From Strobilurus pachycystidiatus (taxonomy: Eukaryota > Basidiomycota > Agaricomycetes > Agaricales > Physalacriaceae), in NCBI GenBank assembly GCA_019915135.1, contig JAHLMK010000008.1:868001-932000 (forward strand): a stretch of 64,000 bases of DNA, written 5' to 3'. Numbering within the stretch: the first letter of the stretch is position 1; each line of letters opens with the position of its first letter. The notes under the pieces were generated by a model that saw nothing but the letters and a program-made list of their open reading frames with translations, was not told the origin of the DNA and ran no database searches. Positions 47,638 to 59,233 of the stretch are shown here, in pieces. A program made the position numbers and the translations under genes.

Positions 47638-49355
47638 TTATGCCTTGTTCAGCTTTGCCACCTCCTCTGCGACATGGTCGTGCATCTTGTAGCTGTTCAT
47701 TTCGTTGACTGTCAAAATGTTTGATGAGATTTGGTCAACGTAAAGGCTAAGAAGACTTACTCGTCAATTTGCCCTCCTTGGCAGCGAGCTCTTTGTCCGG
47801 TGCATTCAGGCTGGTGAAGCCGATACGCTCATTCAGATTCAAAGTTGCGCGCCAGCTGGCTTCCTGTACCCTGGTGCCACGCGGCTTACGGATTGTCTCG
47901 TACATGGCCAATCCGGCTTCGACGTCACCAGTAAAATTGTACTTGGATGAGAAGATGATGCCAAGAGCAGCAGCGTCCTCGATAGCCTGGCAAGCTCCTT
48001 GCGACTGGTGGGGAAACATGGGGTGGGCGGCGTCACCCAGGATGCAGGCCTTGCCTTTCTGCCAATACTATAACAGGATTTAAGTATAGCCTTTGGAGAA
48101 AAAGTCACGACAGTCGTACAGCGTATGGCTCATGCTTGTATAGCCTCCAGGGCATGCGCTGAATGGAAGCCTTGAGGAGGCTTTGACAATCGGGGTCGAG
48201 TTCGTCGTATCGGCCGGCCAAGATATCAGACACGGGAACCTCTTCGAAGACGAAGCCTTCCTCGTGATGTTTCGTCATTTCGGTAGGCATGAAGCCTGTG
48301 ATATCAGACCGTCAGACAGGAAGTAGAGGGGTTAAGCAACAGAGAAACGAACAGTAGAATGACACGACATCGTAACCAGAGCAAGGCGACATGACGATCT
48401 TATAGAAGCGGGAACGGCCATTCTTGCCATCCATGCCACCCCAGAATTGACTAACATATATGTCAGCTGTAGTTCCGAAGCAGGAAGACAAAACAAAGCG
48501 TACATAGCCGGGTCCAAGCTGTACTTGGCGAGTCCAAGGCGCTCAATCTCTGAAGCCTTCACGTTGCACCTGTAGCAGGTCTGAGGACCAGAGGAAAACT
48601 GAGGAACAACGCCAATCTGGCCTCGGACGGCAGACTAGGAGATCTTGTCAGATATCGGTATGTTGTAGATACTGCACAGACGAACGCGAATGCCATCAGC
48701 TCCGATGATCAGATCAGCAGAAACAACGCGTCCATTGGTAAAGGTGACAATGCCCTTCTCATAGTCTACAGATTCGCAGCTATTCGAGTATGTTAGAGAC
48801 TTTAGTGCTGGTGGTCGGCCAGCGCAAGACGTACATGTGGTCAATGACGATGGTGCAAGGCGTGCCCTCACCAGCCTCCATGGTGGCGGTCTTGAGAAGG
48901 GTGGCGTGCATGTCCTGCCGGTGAAACATGTTGTAAACATTGCCCCATTCCTCCTCGTAGTTGTCAAGGTTGTATTGGTTGAGAATCTTGCCAGTCTCCC
49001 ATTCGCGCATCACCAGTTTCATCTAGTGAATCATGAGCGATACGAAGGCGGATGAAAGAGACTGAACGTACGAGGACGACCGGTTTCATGTCGGGAATGT
49101 CAACGCCCCACTCGCGGAGCCATTGGGTTCCGTTGGCAGCGCACGAGATGGAAGCGCCCACCTCAACGTTGAAGTCGCGGCGTTCATATATGTCGACTGT
49201 TGTGGGCGACAATAAGACCATGTCCGAGTAGGGGAAGGCAAGACCGTACCAAGATGACCAGATCTCCTGAGAGCGACAGCAGCAGCCAATCCACCGAGTC
49301 CTCCACCGACGACGACGACCCGGAGCTGTTTGAAGTTGGAAGTGGAAGACGCCAT
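47638..49355 (-). CDS. FAD-dependent aromatic-ring monooxygenase, salicylate-hydroxylase-like
   Basis: These enzymes use NAD(P)H and O2 to hydroxylate aromatic or polyketide substrates. The start is ATG 49355 (MASSTSNFKQ). The FAD-binding Rossmann motif follows at once (LRVVVVGGGLGGLAAAVAL). Then come YERRDFNVEVGASISCAANG and the DG motif (SADLIIGADGIRVR). The second FAD motif is ACILGDAAHPMFPHQSQGAC, followed by QAIEDAAALG, all as in the PF01494 family. Short introns separate about eight exons. The end is EEVAKLNKA before TTA at 47638-47640. No signal peptide is seen. No biosynthetic cluster partners (oxidases, synthases) are next to it, so the substrate is unknown. The frames join without visible breaks, though not every splice was checked. 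Confidence 0.85.
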
Positions 49356-49857
49356 TGGAGGAATTGTCCGATTAGCGCGAGTGATTAGCTGGAGGAGAAG
49401 TCGAGTAGGAGCAGGCTTCGGTCCACATTGTTTTTTTTTCGTGGCTTTTAAAGGTGACCGAGAGGTGATCAAGACTCCAAGTACAGGGGATCGGAAGGGC
49501 GCACACGCACGGCCGCGGTGGTTCCGCGGCCGGCCGAACGAACTCGCTTTCCGTCCGTCTGACTTGCGTCTGAATCCTATCAGGTTCGCACGTCTGGATC
49601 ACTCAACGTCGAGACCGCATATACCATAAGTCCGTCTCATCTCGAGAAAAGCCCAGACTTATATGCATGCAACTAAATCAATGAACTCTCGAGTTCCGTG
49701 GAGCCAAAACTAATCTCTAGCCTAGTCGGAGTCGGATTTTAGACGAACACGGGACCTATAAAACTTACTTCAGACGAATACTTTGGGATGTGAGCAAGAC
49801 AAGTACTATGAAGCCACTGGGAATACAAGGAGATATATATGATGGAGGCATAAGCGA

Positions 49858-52800
49858 TCAGTTCTCGTCGTTCCCGAAGATGATCTTTAGGTTCTCAACA
49901 CTCTCCTTCTCAGCTCCCGTGTTAGCCTGGGTCCCTCGGAACGCCTCTTTGACAATCGCCGTCTTCCTCTTCTGGATTTGAATTATACGCCCTTCAATCG
50001 TGTTCGAGATGATGAAGTGCGTCACATAAACTGTCTTTTCTTGACCGAGTCGATGCACGCGATCAATAGCTAATATTGATGCGTTAATTGCCAACGATAG
50101 TGCAGCGACAAGAGTGGACAACACACCTTGATTCTCAGTAGCGGCGTTCCACCAGCAGTCCATCTAGGTCAGAACAGTCAGAGTTCATCCAGGTAATGCG
50201 AATCATCACTTGCCATGAAGACATGATTAGCATTGGTTAACTGTTTAGTCCTCAGTATCGCTCAAGACAACCGCTCTTTGAAGGAACGTACGTTGAGACC
50301 AACGCCACCCGCCTTAAGACTGACGACAAGAACCTTCGCTGTACGCGACGATGTCTTGAACTCAGTGAGAGCCGCACTTCGCTTCTTGATGTCCATCGAG
50401 CCGTCATAGCGATAATGGTCGAAGCGCTCGCGGCGGAGGGCCTTCTCAATTAGGTCCATGAAGGAAGTGAACTGAGAGAACACGACTGCGCGGAAACATG
50501 GGTCCTGTGCGCGTAGTCGTGCTACCAGTTTCCTTATCAGAGAGAGGCGCCTCGGGGGTCGAGATTTCACGTACACAAGTTCTCCAGCAACGCGTCAATC
50601 TTAGTCGACGATTGGAAGTCATTCTTGCGCAGGACAACTTCTGACAGCCCCCCGTCGGCAGATGTTGATTCTCCAGAAGGCGTTCGAATCACTTCAATCA
50701 ATTGGCTAGCCTACAAAGTTCAACAATTTAGCAACGGCGACGTTGGTTAGTGGCAAACCTTGATCGGTCGACGAGAACACGTCGGACACCCCGGCTCTTG
50801 TCCCTTCTGCTCACACGTAGTGATGAACATCATGATGCAGTCCTTGCACACTTGATGCATGCACTCGGGGACGATCATGGGCTTATCCATAACATCCAAA
50901 CAGATGGGACATTCCATCGATTCGCTGTCGTTTAGATTGGCTAGAACCTCCTTCGCGAAGGCATTGTTTCCACTCCCTTCGGCTTTCTCTTCTTGATCCT
51001 CTTCTGCCTGGATGCCTTTGAGGATCTCATTGACATCAATGAACCCGTCGCCAGCAGGAGTGCCTGGTCTGGCGGTATCATTACCGAGAACGAGACTCGG
51101 GTGAAGAACAGCGCGTCGCAATCTGCGTGACGATGAGCCGACTAAGTACAAGAGATATCAAGAGGAAGAAACAAACTTCATCAGCATGGCTAGAATGTGC
51201 GTGTAATTCTTCCCAATCAAGCCTTTGGCACTGAGGCGCTCGAAATTGCTCTTGATGCTGTTGTATATAGCGTCATAGATCTTTCGCTCCGCCATACTAA
51301 ACTCAAGGTTGACAATGTTCACCTGGAAGACTGATGAGAGAAAGCTCAGTGGCCAAAGGAGTGACGGACCTCCTTCGAAGGCAGGTCAACTATCTTATTT
51401 CCATCGGCGTCGCGCATGTTCTTCTCTCGTCTTAACAAGACAGATTCGAGAATGACTTGCACGACTTCAATGGCTTTGGGGTCCCGTGCAAGGAAGGGCA
51501 CAGTGATGAACCTGACGGGGAACGTGAATTTGACCGTCGGCGTCCATTCGTGCACAGCAGACTTACGAGCGGAAGAAGGTGAAGTCCGACCATGGTTTGA
51601 AGCCAATGAATTTCCTTGTAGACCTGGTTAGTTTCAATGTCAGGAACATCACGAAATACGAACAGTAAGGAGAATAAGTCTTCCAGCTTGTTAACAATCG
51701 GCGTCCCGGTTACAGCCCATCTTCTCCGAGCGCGCAGTGCATAAACTGCCTTGGCAGTACGACTGGATCGCGATTTGCATGCATGAGCTTCATCCAGCAC
51801 GACCCGGAGCCACTCCACTACGAGGGTGAGTACCACTATGGCGCAGGTAGCATGGACTATACCTTCGAACACTGGCGAACGAGACTTCTCCGATCGTGCA
51901 TGCTCAGACACCAGCACGCCATACGATGTAACGATGATCCTGATCTTGTCATCATCATCATCGTCTTCCACGACGGCTTCGAGATCGAGTCTGTTATTTC
52001 CATGCCATACCAGCACTTGGACCGTGCCCGGCTTGCTTGAGCGCTCCATTTCCTCAGCCCACTGATTTAGTAGAGACGTCGGGGCGACTATGAGCGTGGC
52101 AGACGGTGGCTTCATTGGCTTCCGTTTGGCGGGCTTGAACGCGGCGTTGAGCTTGAGCTGGCGATGTCGCGATGAGGTTCGCTCGTCTTCAGCAGCGAGA
52201 TCTTCGGGTGAAGGGAGACTTGTATGGATGAGCGAAGATAACATGATGCTTCGAGGAAGGTAAGCTTGTCAGTCCGATTGAAGACTCGGGGTGTGACATA
52301 CGTCTTTCCCATACCCACTATGAATTGTCAGTAACGCGGTCAATGCAGCAGTTAACGCGTTCTCACTCTCTTCATTGTCGATTGGCAAGTGTCCTCGGCG
52401 GTAAGTTCAAGGTCAAGAGGTGTAAACTAAGACGCGTACCGTCACTGATGAATAGGTCAGAGACGATGAAAGAGACCTGTCGTTCACTTACGCCAGAATG
52501 CCGCCCCTACAGTTCCTCTGGGCCTTAGGAAAGTCCAGACTGAGTTCGCCAGAGTATGGGTTGAAGTAGAAAGGTCGATCATCTGCCGTCAGATCAATAA
52601 TGTCTCCGTCTTCTTTCGTCGGAAACAAGTATCTAAACAGTTTCAATAAGGATCGATCGGGCCAAATGAGAAACTAACTGGCTCCAAAGAGGATGCATGG
52701 ATGATGCGTCACGAATATCCATATTTCCTGACTCGAGTGATTGCATCCAGCTACAGGAAACGTGAGCATGCGGTGTAGACGCGGGATATCCATACGTGCC

Positions 52801-54251
52801 ACAGTGCTTGTTTCTGATAACCACGCAAGGTCATATCAAAAGACTCAGCAGGCTCCATCTCCTTCATAGTCTTGTCGCCTTGCTGTGCTCTAGCCCACGT
52901 ATAAGGCACAGACATATCAGCAGTTGAAGCAAGCACCTTCGATATATCATATCCAGATCATTCTTAGACAAATCCTCGCCCTCTTCGACCTCGATCTCCT
53001 CCCCATCGCCAACGATCTCAGTCTTGGTTTGCTTCTTGGTGGACTCGTTCGAGACTTTTTCATCAGCCTTGGTAAGTTTGACGTTTGCCCCGGCGTGGGG
53101 CTTCAAGCCAATCACGTCGAATAGCTTCAGGAGGGCCGTCTTTCTTTCGCGAAGATTTATCTCTTCATGAGTCTCGGCGCCCTCGTTGAACATCAGTTTC
53201 TCTTTCGTGGGTGCGACGGACTTGTAGGCCGTGGGAAGCATGTAGACGTCTACGGTTACGATAAGACTGGCGCCAGTAGTGAGCCTTTCGGGACAGTCGG
53301 TCATCTTGCCTCGCAGTTCGACAACGTCTGTAATCATGGTGAGCGAGGATCGGGGTCTACGTCTGGCGCGTACTGAGGTCTAACAGATGGGCTACCCATG
53401 ATGAGGTTTCCTGGGGCAGTCGGCCGAATGCTGGAGAAGAGTTGGAAGCCTGAATTGACGCGTCGAATACACGTACCAAAGCCGCGGTTATTCACCAGGC
53501 GTACTATGGTGTCTGCCTTCTTTCTGCTAGACGACACCTGGGCAGGCTGGGGCTTGAACATTGTTGCAATAGAAATCTGCTTCTTGCCCTTGACGTTGGA
53601 CTTGGCTTCTGACTTGGTGGACTTTTGGGGTGGTTTGTTCTCCTCCTTGTCTCGTTTGATCTGCACAATATCATTGACTTTGGCGTATCCCTTGCCCGAG
53701 ACGTTACTCCATGCATTCGGAATGAGAAACTCTCCTATATATGTTGGTGTGTGTGCGGCTGGCTCGTCGGCAGGCATTGGGGCAGCAGGAGAGGACATGC
53801 GCTGCTTCTTCTTTGGTGGGGGCTGGGGTGATTTACGCGTGCGCGCCGGCGCGGCTTTGGGAGAGGGAGAGTCTGAGTCGATGGAGATGTGGTCGGAGAA
53901 GGAGCTGGCGCTGGACGCGCGAGGCAGGTCGCCGCCGATGACCGAACTGACCTCGATGTCGCTGTCGTCGTCGTCGTCGTCGTCGATGTCGTTGTGGCCC
54001 TCGTCCGGCATCGGTCGCTTTCCTTTCGCTTTGTCAGACATTGGTGGTGGTTTCTCGTCGTCGGAGTCGCCGCTGCCTTCGAGAAAGAGCGGCTCTGAGC
54101 CCTCTTTGCGCTGGGTGAACGCGCCATCGCCGTCAGGCTGCTCGGCAGTGTCCCCGTGCTGGGAGACGTCGGGGTCGACGTCCATGGCCACAGGCTCTGT
54201 GTCAGAGTCGTCGGAGCCGGCAAAGAAGAGGTCGGCGTCGGAGGTGTCCAT
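49858..54251 (-). CDS. RAD5: RAD5, SWI2/SNF2 ATPase and RING ubiquitin ligase
   Basis: Rad5 acts in error-free post-replication repair: it builds Lys63-linked polyubiquitin on PCNA with Ubc13-Mms2 and can reverse stalled forks. The start is ATG 54251 ([20 protein letters not shown]). The first 235 residues are acidic and disordered. The HIRAN domain follows after an intron ([36 protein letters not shown]). The helicase has [10 protein letters not shown], Walker A MGMGKT near 52310, [17 protein letters not shown], the DEAH box in [11 protein letters not shown] near 51790 and [17 protein letters not shown]. The RING finger inserted between the helicase lobes reads [20 protein letters not shown] at about 50912-50850. 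The C-lobe has [28 protein letters not shown] and IDRVHRLGQ. One splice near 52760 was not resolved in phase. It shares a 123-bp promoter with CCT7. Confidence 0.92.
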
Positions 54252-54374
54252 ATGGTCGTTGAGTCAATTGGCGCGTCAGAAGCAGCGCGTTTTTGGATGA
54301 CCGGCAATCGTCGGCATCCACCACGACCCTAACCCTAAAATTCGTTTCTTCCTCCTCCCATCGTCTCGTCCAAA
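54252..54374. promoter_or_regulatory. bidirectional promoter RAD5 / CCT7
   Basis: Only 123 bp separate the two ATGs, so the promoter must be shared and very compact. It holds a telomere-like box at 54326-54338, 37 bp before the CCT7 start. Confidence 0.6.
54326..54338 (+). promoter_or_regulatory. telomere-type box ACCCTAACCCTAA
   Basis: Nearly two CCCTAA units lie in the shared promoter. Such boxes are bound by Tbf1/Rap1-like Myb proteins and are found in promoters of ribosome and chaperone genes in fungi. Function here is inferred. Confidence 0.5.
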
Positions 54375-56321
54375 ATGCAGCGTGGCCTTCCCATGGTGCG
54401 CCGAGCATTGTTCAGTCAATACCCGCATTTTAATTATTTATCCAGCAACCCACTGTCGTCCTCCTCAGGGAGGGCACAGACACTTCGCAGGGAAATCCCC
54501 AGCTGCTCTCCAACATCCAGGCCTGTCTAGCCATCGCAGACACACTGGCCACCACTCTCGGTCCCCGGGGCATGGACAAGCTCATTGTGTCTGAGCGCGG
54601 CGATGCGCAGATCACCAACGATGGCGCAACAATCTTGAAGCTTCTTGAAATCGTGCATCCGGCCGCGCGTACCCTCGTCGACATTGCCCGCGCCCAGGAC
54701 GCCGAGGTCGGCGATGGAACGACCAGTGTTGTGCTCTTGGCAGCCCAGCTACTCAAGCAAACTCGCGGCTACATCGAAGAAGGCGTGAGCCCGCACATCA
54801 TCATGAAAGGCTTCAGGAAGGCGTCCCAGCTGGTGCGTAGCCGCGGTTTTTCCTTTTCTACACGGATCCTCATTTCAATGCAGGCCACTGATCGCATTAA
54901 ATCCATACAAGTCACAGTCGATAAATCTGATCCAGAGTGCGTCCCTTTTTCACATCTCGCAAACAGCACCTGGAACAACTATTCTTTGCCAGGCGCTTCC
55001 GATCCCTCCTCCTCAAATGTGCTTCGACATCCATGTCGTCCAAACTCATACACTCCGAAAAGCCCTTTTTCTCCCAGATGGTCGTTGATGCGGTCCTCAG
55101 CCTCGATCAGGACGACCTGGACGAGTCCCTCATTGGCGTGAAAAAGATCGCTGGTGGTGGCATGCAAGACTCGCAGCTCATCAAGGGTGTCTCCTTCCAA
55201 AAGACTTTCACCTACGCCGGCGCGGAGCAGCAGCCAAAGTGCTTCACTGACCCTCTGATTCTTTGTCTAAACGTCGAGCTCGAGCTCAAGGCCGAAAAGG
55301 ACAACGCTGAGGTCCGCGTCGAAGCTGTGTCTGACTACCAGGCTATCGTCGATGCCGAATGGGAGATCATCTATCGCAAACTTGAAGCGATAGAGAAGAC
55401 AGGCGCCAAAGTTGTCCTCAGCAAACTCCCCATCGGTGATCTCGCTACCCAGTACTTCGCCGACCGCGACATCTTCTGCGCTGGTCGTGTTGGTGCTGGC
55501 GACTTGCGGCGCGTCGTGCAGGCTGTCGGTGGCTCAATACAATCGACTTGCTCCGATATTGCTCGTGAGCATCTCGGAACTTGCGGCAATTTCGAGGAAC
55601 GCCAGATTGGTGGAGAGCGTTACAACGTTTTCGAAGAGTGCCCTAAAGCGAAGACGTGTACACTTTTGCTCCGTGGTGGTGCTGAGCAGTTCATTGAGGA
55701 GGTCGAGCGCAGTTTGCACGACGCGATCATGGTGGTAAAGCGCGCTGTCCGGAACGGTGATGTTGTTGCTGGTGGTGGAGCTATCGAGGTTTGTCTGCAC
55801 TATAACAATCACCGATCCATCCTGCTGACCTTTATTGGCAGATGGACTTGTCCACGCACATTCGCGAACATGCGCTGACCATCCCAGGAAAGCAGCAGCT
55901 TATCATGACTGCCTTTGCCAAGGCTCTGGAAATTATCCCACGACAGATATGTGACAATGCCGGCCTCGACTCTACGGACATCATGAACAAGCTCCGCGCA
56001 AAGCACTCAAAAGGTGGTCAGTGGTTTGGTGTCGATGTCGATGGACCAGAGGGCGTCCGGGACAACATGGAGGCGTTTGTTTGGGAGCCTAGTCTCGTCA
56101 AGCTTAACGCTATCAGTAGCGCAACGGAAGCTGCCTGCCTCATCTTGAGCGTCGACGAAACTGTTAGGAACCCTCAGAGCGAGCAGGTACGTGTTCCACA
56201 TCCCCTCATATGTATGCTCTAGGCTTATAATCTTTTCCAGCAAAACGCCGGCCCAAGAGCGCCTCCTGGCACTGCACAAAGCGCTCTCAGAGGGCGTGGC
56301 CGCGGCATGCCACGCCGGTAA
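54375..56321 (+). CDS. CCT7: CCT7, eta subunit of the TRiC/CCT chaperonin
   Basis: CCT7 is one of eight subunits of the cytosolic ring chaperonin that folds actin and tubulin in an ATP cycle. Six exons (54375-54395, 54446-54832, 54884-54936, 54993-55788, 55842-56186, 56241-56321) give 560 residues, the usual length. Family marks are [20 protein letters not shown] at the start, [15 protein letters not shown], the ATP-site motif [55 protein letters not shown] and [13 protein letters not shown]. The C-terminal tail is Gly/Arg-rich ([10 protein letters not shown]), typical of eta. The first exon is just seven codons. No frame break is seen. Expression should be constitutive and heat-inducible in the family. 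Confidence 0.95.
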
Positions 56322-56658
56322 CATAGAGCCTTCAATTATCTGCTCTGACGTATACTGTACAACCAATTAAAAGGATCGTGAAAGATGTTGAATACTCAGT
56401 GCGCATCGTCGATCCGGTCTAGTAGCCAATGTGAGCACACAATGCACATGAAGTCATTGACTTCCCAAAGCGGTAAGGTAGTTCACGTCAGGGTGAACGT
56501 GGTCCTGGGGTGAACATATTCAAATTGCGCCATCGTGGATTCGACATGCGCAATACCGTTCTCCAAACGCGCACATATTAGTGAATTTTTGTGAGTCGCA
56601 AAAGTATAAGGATGTGGATCTCTGGGAGAAGTACCAAGCACTAGTCCCCCTTCTCGGC

Positions 56659-58990
56659 ATGTCCACTCTTGCACCAAAAAATGCGTCTACTCCTTCACAT
56701 GACGACAAGTCGCTGGAATCAGGCAATGACCATGATTCTATCGCGAAGAGATCTGTCTCAGAGATACCACCTTTGGCAGCAGTGGACGACGACGACGCTC
56801 CCGCAACACTTTTCACACGACGCAAAAAGTCTCATGACTTGGATTCTATCGCCACTCGGCCTTCTGTTTTCGACGACCCATTGACGTTGGAGGCCTATCG
56901 GCCTCCGCCGCAATATGAGAACACCCATCGCTTTGACCCCCTTGCGCGGTGGACTTGGAGGGAGGAAAAGGTTAGTGTGTAGGGCTACTTGTCGTGTATT
57001 ATGTTGCACGGTGCTGACCATACATACCCTCGTCAGCGCGTCGTCCGAAAAATAGACCTGAGGATCATGATCTGGGCATTCATCATGTTCTTCTGCCTAG
57101 ACTTGGATAGGTCGAATATCACCCAAGCAAACACTGACAACTTCCTGGATGATCTTGGATTGAACACCAACGACTACAATTTGGGAAATACTTTATTCCG
57201 GCTGGCTTTTCTTATCGCAGGTGTGCTCTCTGTTATGGGCATTTTTTAACCCCGCTCACGATTTGAATGGCGCCAGAGTTGCCTTCTCAACTGGTATCGA
57301 AACGGGTCGGGCCTGATATCTGGATACCGTCCCAGGTGAGCAAATTGTTGCTCTCCCTGTTTTCGTTGGTAGTTGAGACTAGCTTTCATAGATTACGCTC
57401 TGGAGTACCGTTGCCTTCAGCCAATTCTGGCTTACCGGACGAAAATCCTTCCTTACCACGAGGTAAGCATACGACAAGAGATTCAAAAGCCACTGCCGGA
57501 TCATATTGACACCCACGACAGATTCCTTCTTGGATTTTTACAAGGCGGATTCATCCCAGACGTGGTTTTATACCTCTCATATTTCTACACCAAACGTGAA
57601 CGTAAGTCTGGTTACTTGTATGCGTCTTCCTCGTTAAGCCTAAATATCTCCTGGCAGTTCCCATCCGCCTGGCCTTCTTCTGGGTGTCCAACTACTTCTC
57701 ACACATCGTCAGCGCCTTCTTAGCCACTGGTATCATCCAGCTACGCGGTGTCGGTGGTCACGCCGGATGGCGTTACCTATTCTTGATTGAAGGACTGTTA
57801 ACGCTGTCTTGTGGATTGGTATCCTTTGTGATGATGCCTGCGGGCCCAACTCAGACGAAGGCGTGGTACCGTCCGAAGGGATGGTTTACAGAGAGGTAGG
57901 TTGCTAACAAAGTCTCTGTTAGCGCCTTACTGAGCCATATCTCTAGGGAAGAAGTTGTCATGGTCAACCGGTTCGTAGCTTTCGTCATAGAGAGTATTGA
58001 CATGGGCTGACTTGTCATCCCCAGAGTTCTGCGCGACGATCCTTCAAAGTCCGACATGCACAATCGTGAAGGTCTCTCCCCAAGAATGATCCTGGGAGCA
58101 TTAGCTGACTGGAAGATGTGGCCGGTCTACATACTTGGCCTCGTACACATGAGTAAGTCTGAATGCTTCTACTCTACGCAATACCTCAACCTTACGCACT
58201 CTTAGTTCCTGTCGGACCCCCTCAGGCCTATCTCACTCTATCATTGCGCAACTTGGGCTTCACCACCACACAATCCAACCTGCTCTCCATCCCTTCAACT
58301 GTGATCGGCATGATTATGCTTCTCTTTACCGCATTCCTAAGCGAAAAAATCAACAGTCGCGTCATAGCGACCGTCGTTCTCCAACTATGGGCTCTCCCTC
58401 TCCTCATCGCGCTGTATACATTCACCAGCGCAACCTCTGATTGGGTGTACTTTGCAGTTGTCACTCTGATCACCGGCTTCCCCTATGTTCATCCTATACG
58501 TGCGTACATTGCTCGCTCTTTTCCGCGCAGACCCTCATGTCTGCGTAGAGGTGGCTTGGGCATCCCGGAATTCGTACAGTGTACGGACCAGGACTGTCTC
58601 AGCAAGCGTGTATAACATGTTTGTTCAAGCTGGCGCCATTACATACGTTCGTGCCCATTTCTTCTTGCGGCGCTATAGACACCGACTGACGTCGCACGAA
58701 TAGGCCAACATCTATCGAGCAGACGACAAGCCGTTGTACAAACGTGGCAACCGTGCTCTCATCGGGGTCTGCTCAATGAACATAATCCTCTATGCTTTGA
58801 CGTACTGCTTCTATCGTTTTCTGAACCACCGACGGGCTGTCAAATGGAACTCATGGTCGAAGAAGGTTGGTTGAAAACTGTCCCGCCTCCTCCGTGATTC
58901 CTAACGACTGTCCTTCAGGAACAAGATCAGTATATCGAAACGACAAAAGATGAAGGAAACAACCGGTTAGACTTCAGATTTGCATACTAG
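56659..58990 (+). CDS. MFS transporter, allantoate/anion:cation symporter type (Dal5-like)
   Basis: Transporters of this group take up allantoate, nicotinate, pantothenate or related anions with protons across the plasma membrane. ATG 56659 (MSTLAPKNASTPSHDDK) is followed by a 110-residue hydrophilic N-terminus. The 12-helix body then reads RIMIWAFIMFFCLDLDRSNI, ELPSQLVSKRVGPDIWIP, FLLGFLQGGFIPDVVLYLSY, GWRYLFLIEGLLTLSCGLVS, and after the loop VGPPQAYLTLSLRNLGFTTT, then VAWASRNSYSVRTRTVSASV and ANIYRADDKPLYKRGNRALI. The signature ELPSQL..KR.G and the YRADDKP..KRGNR segment mark the group. The final exons end FRFAY at TAG 58988-58990. Splices at 57220 (GCA G|AG) and 58499 (CCT ATA C|AG GTG) restore the frame. 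A start further upstream in frame has no ATG. The substrate is not readable. Confidence 0.88.
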
Positions 58991-59233
58991 CTGTACATTG
59001 TAGACTACAGTTGCTCGCTCGCTATCGCGATGCAGGTATGACGATACCACCTGGAGCAAGGTCCAAGGCGACTCGCGGAAGACTGGCCGTAAACGACGAC
59101 AGGTAGTGAAAGTTGACAGGTCACCGCAGAATTTATCAGCATCTGTTCATCTTGTCCTGATAGCGTTTGAAGAGAGAAGAGAATGTCCAGAATTGAAAGC
59201 CAGAAAAATAATTTAATACAATCGACATGATGC

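Noticed and set aside
53740..54250. Long plus-strand frame opposite the RAD5 N-terminus
   Set aside because: It is the antisense shadow of the acidic RAD5 N-terminal exon, whose biased codons keep other frames open.
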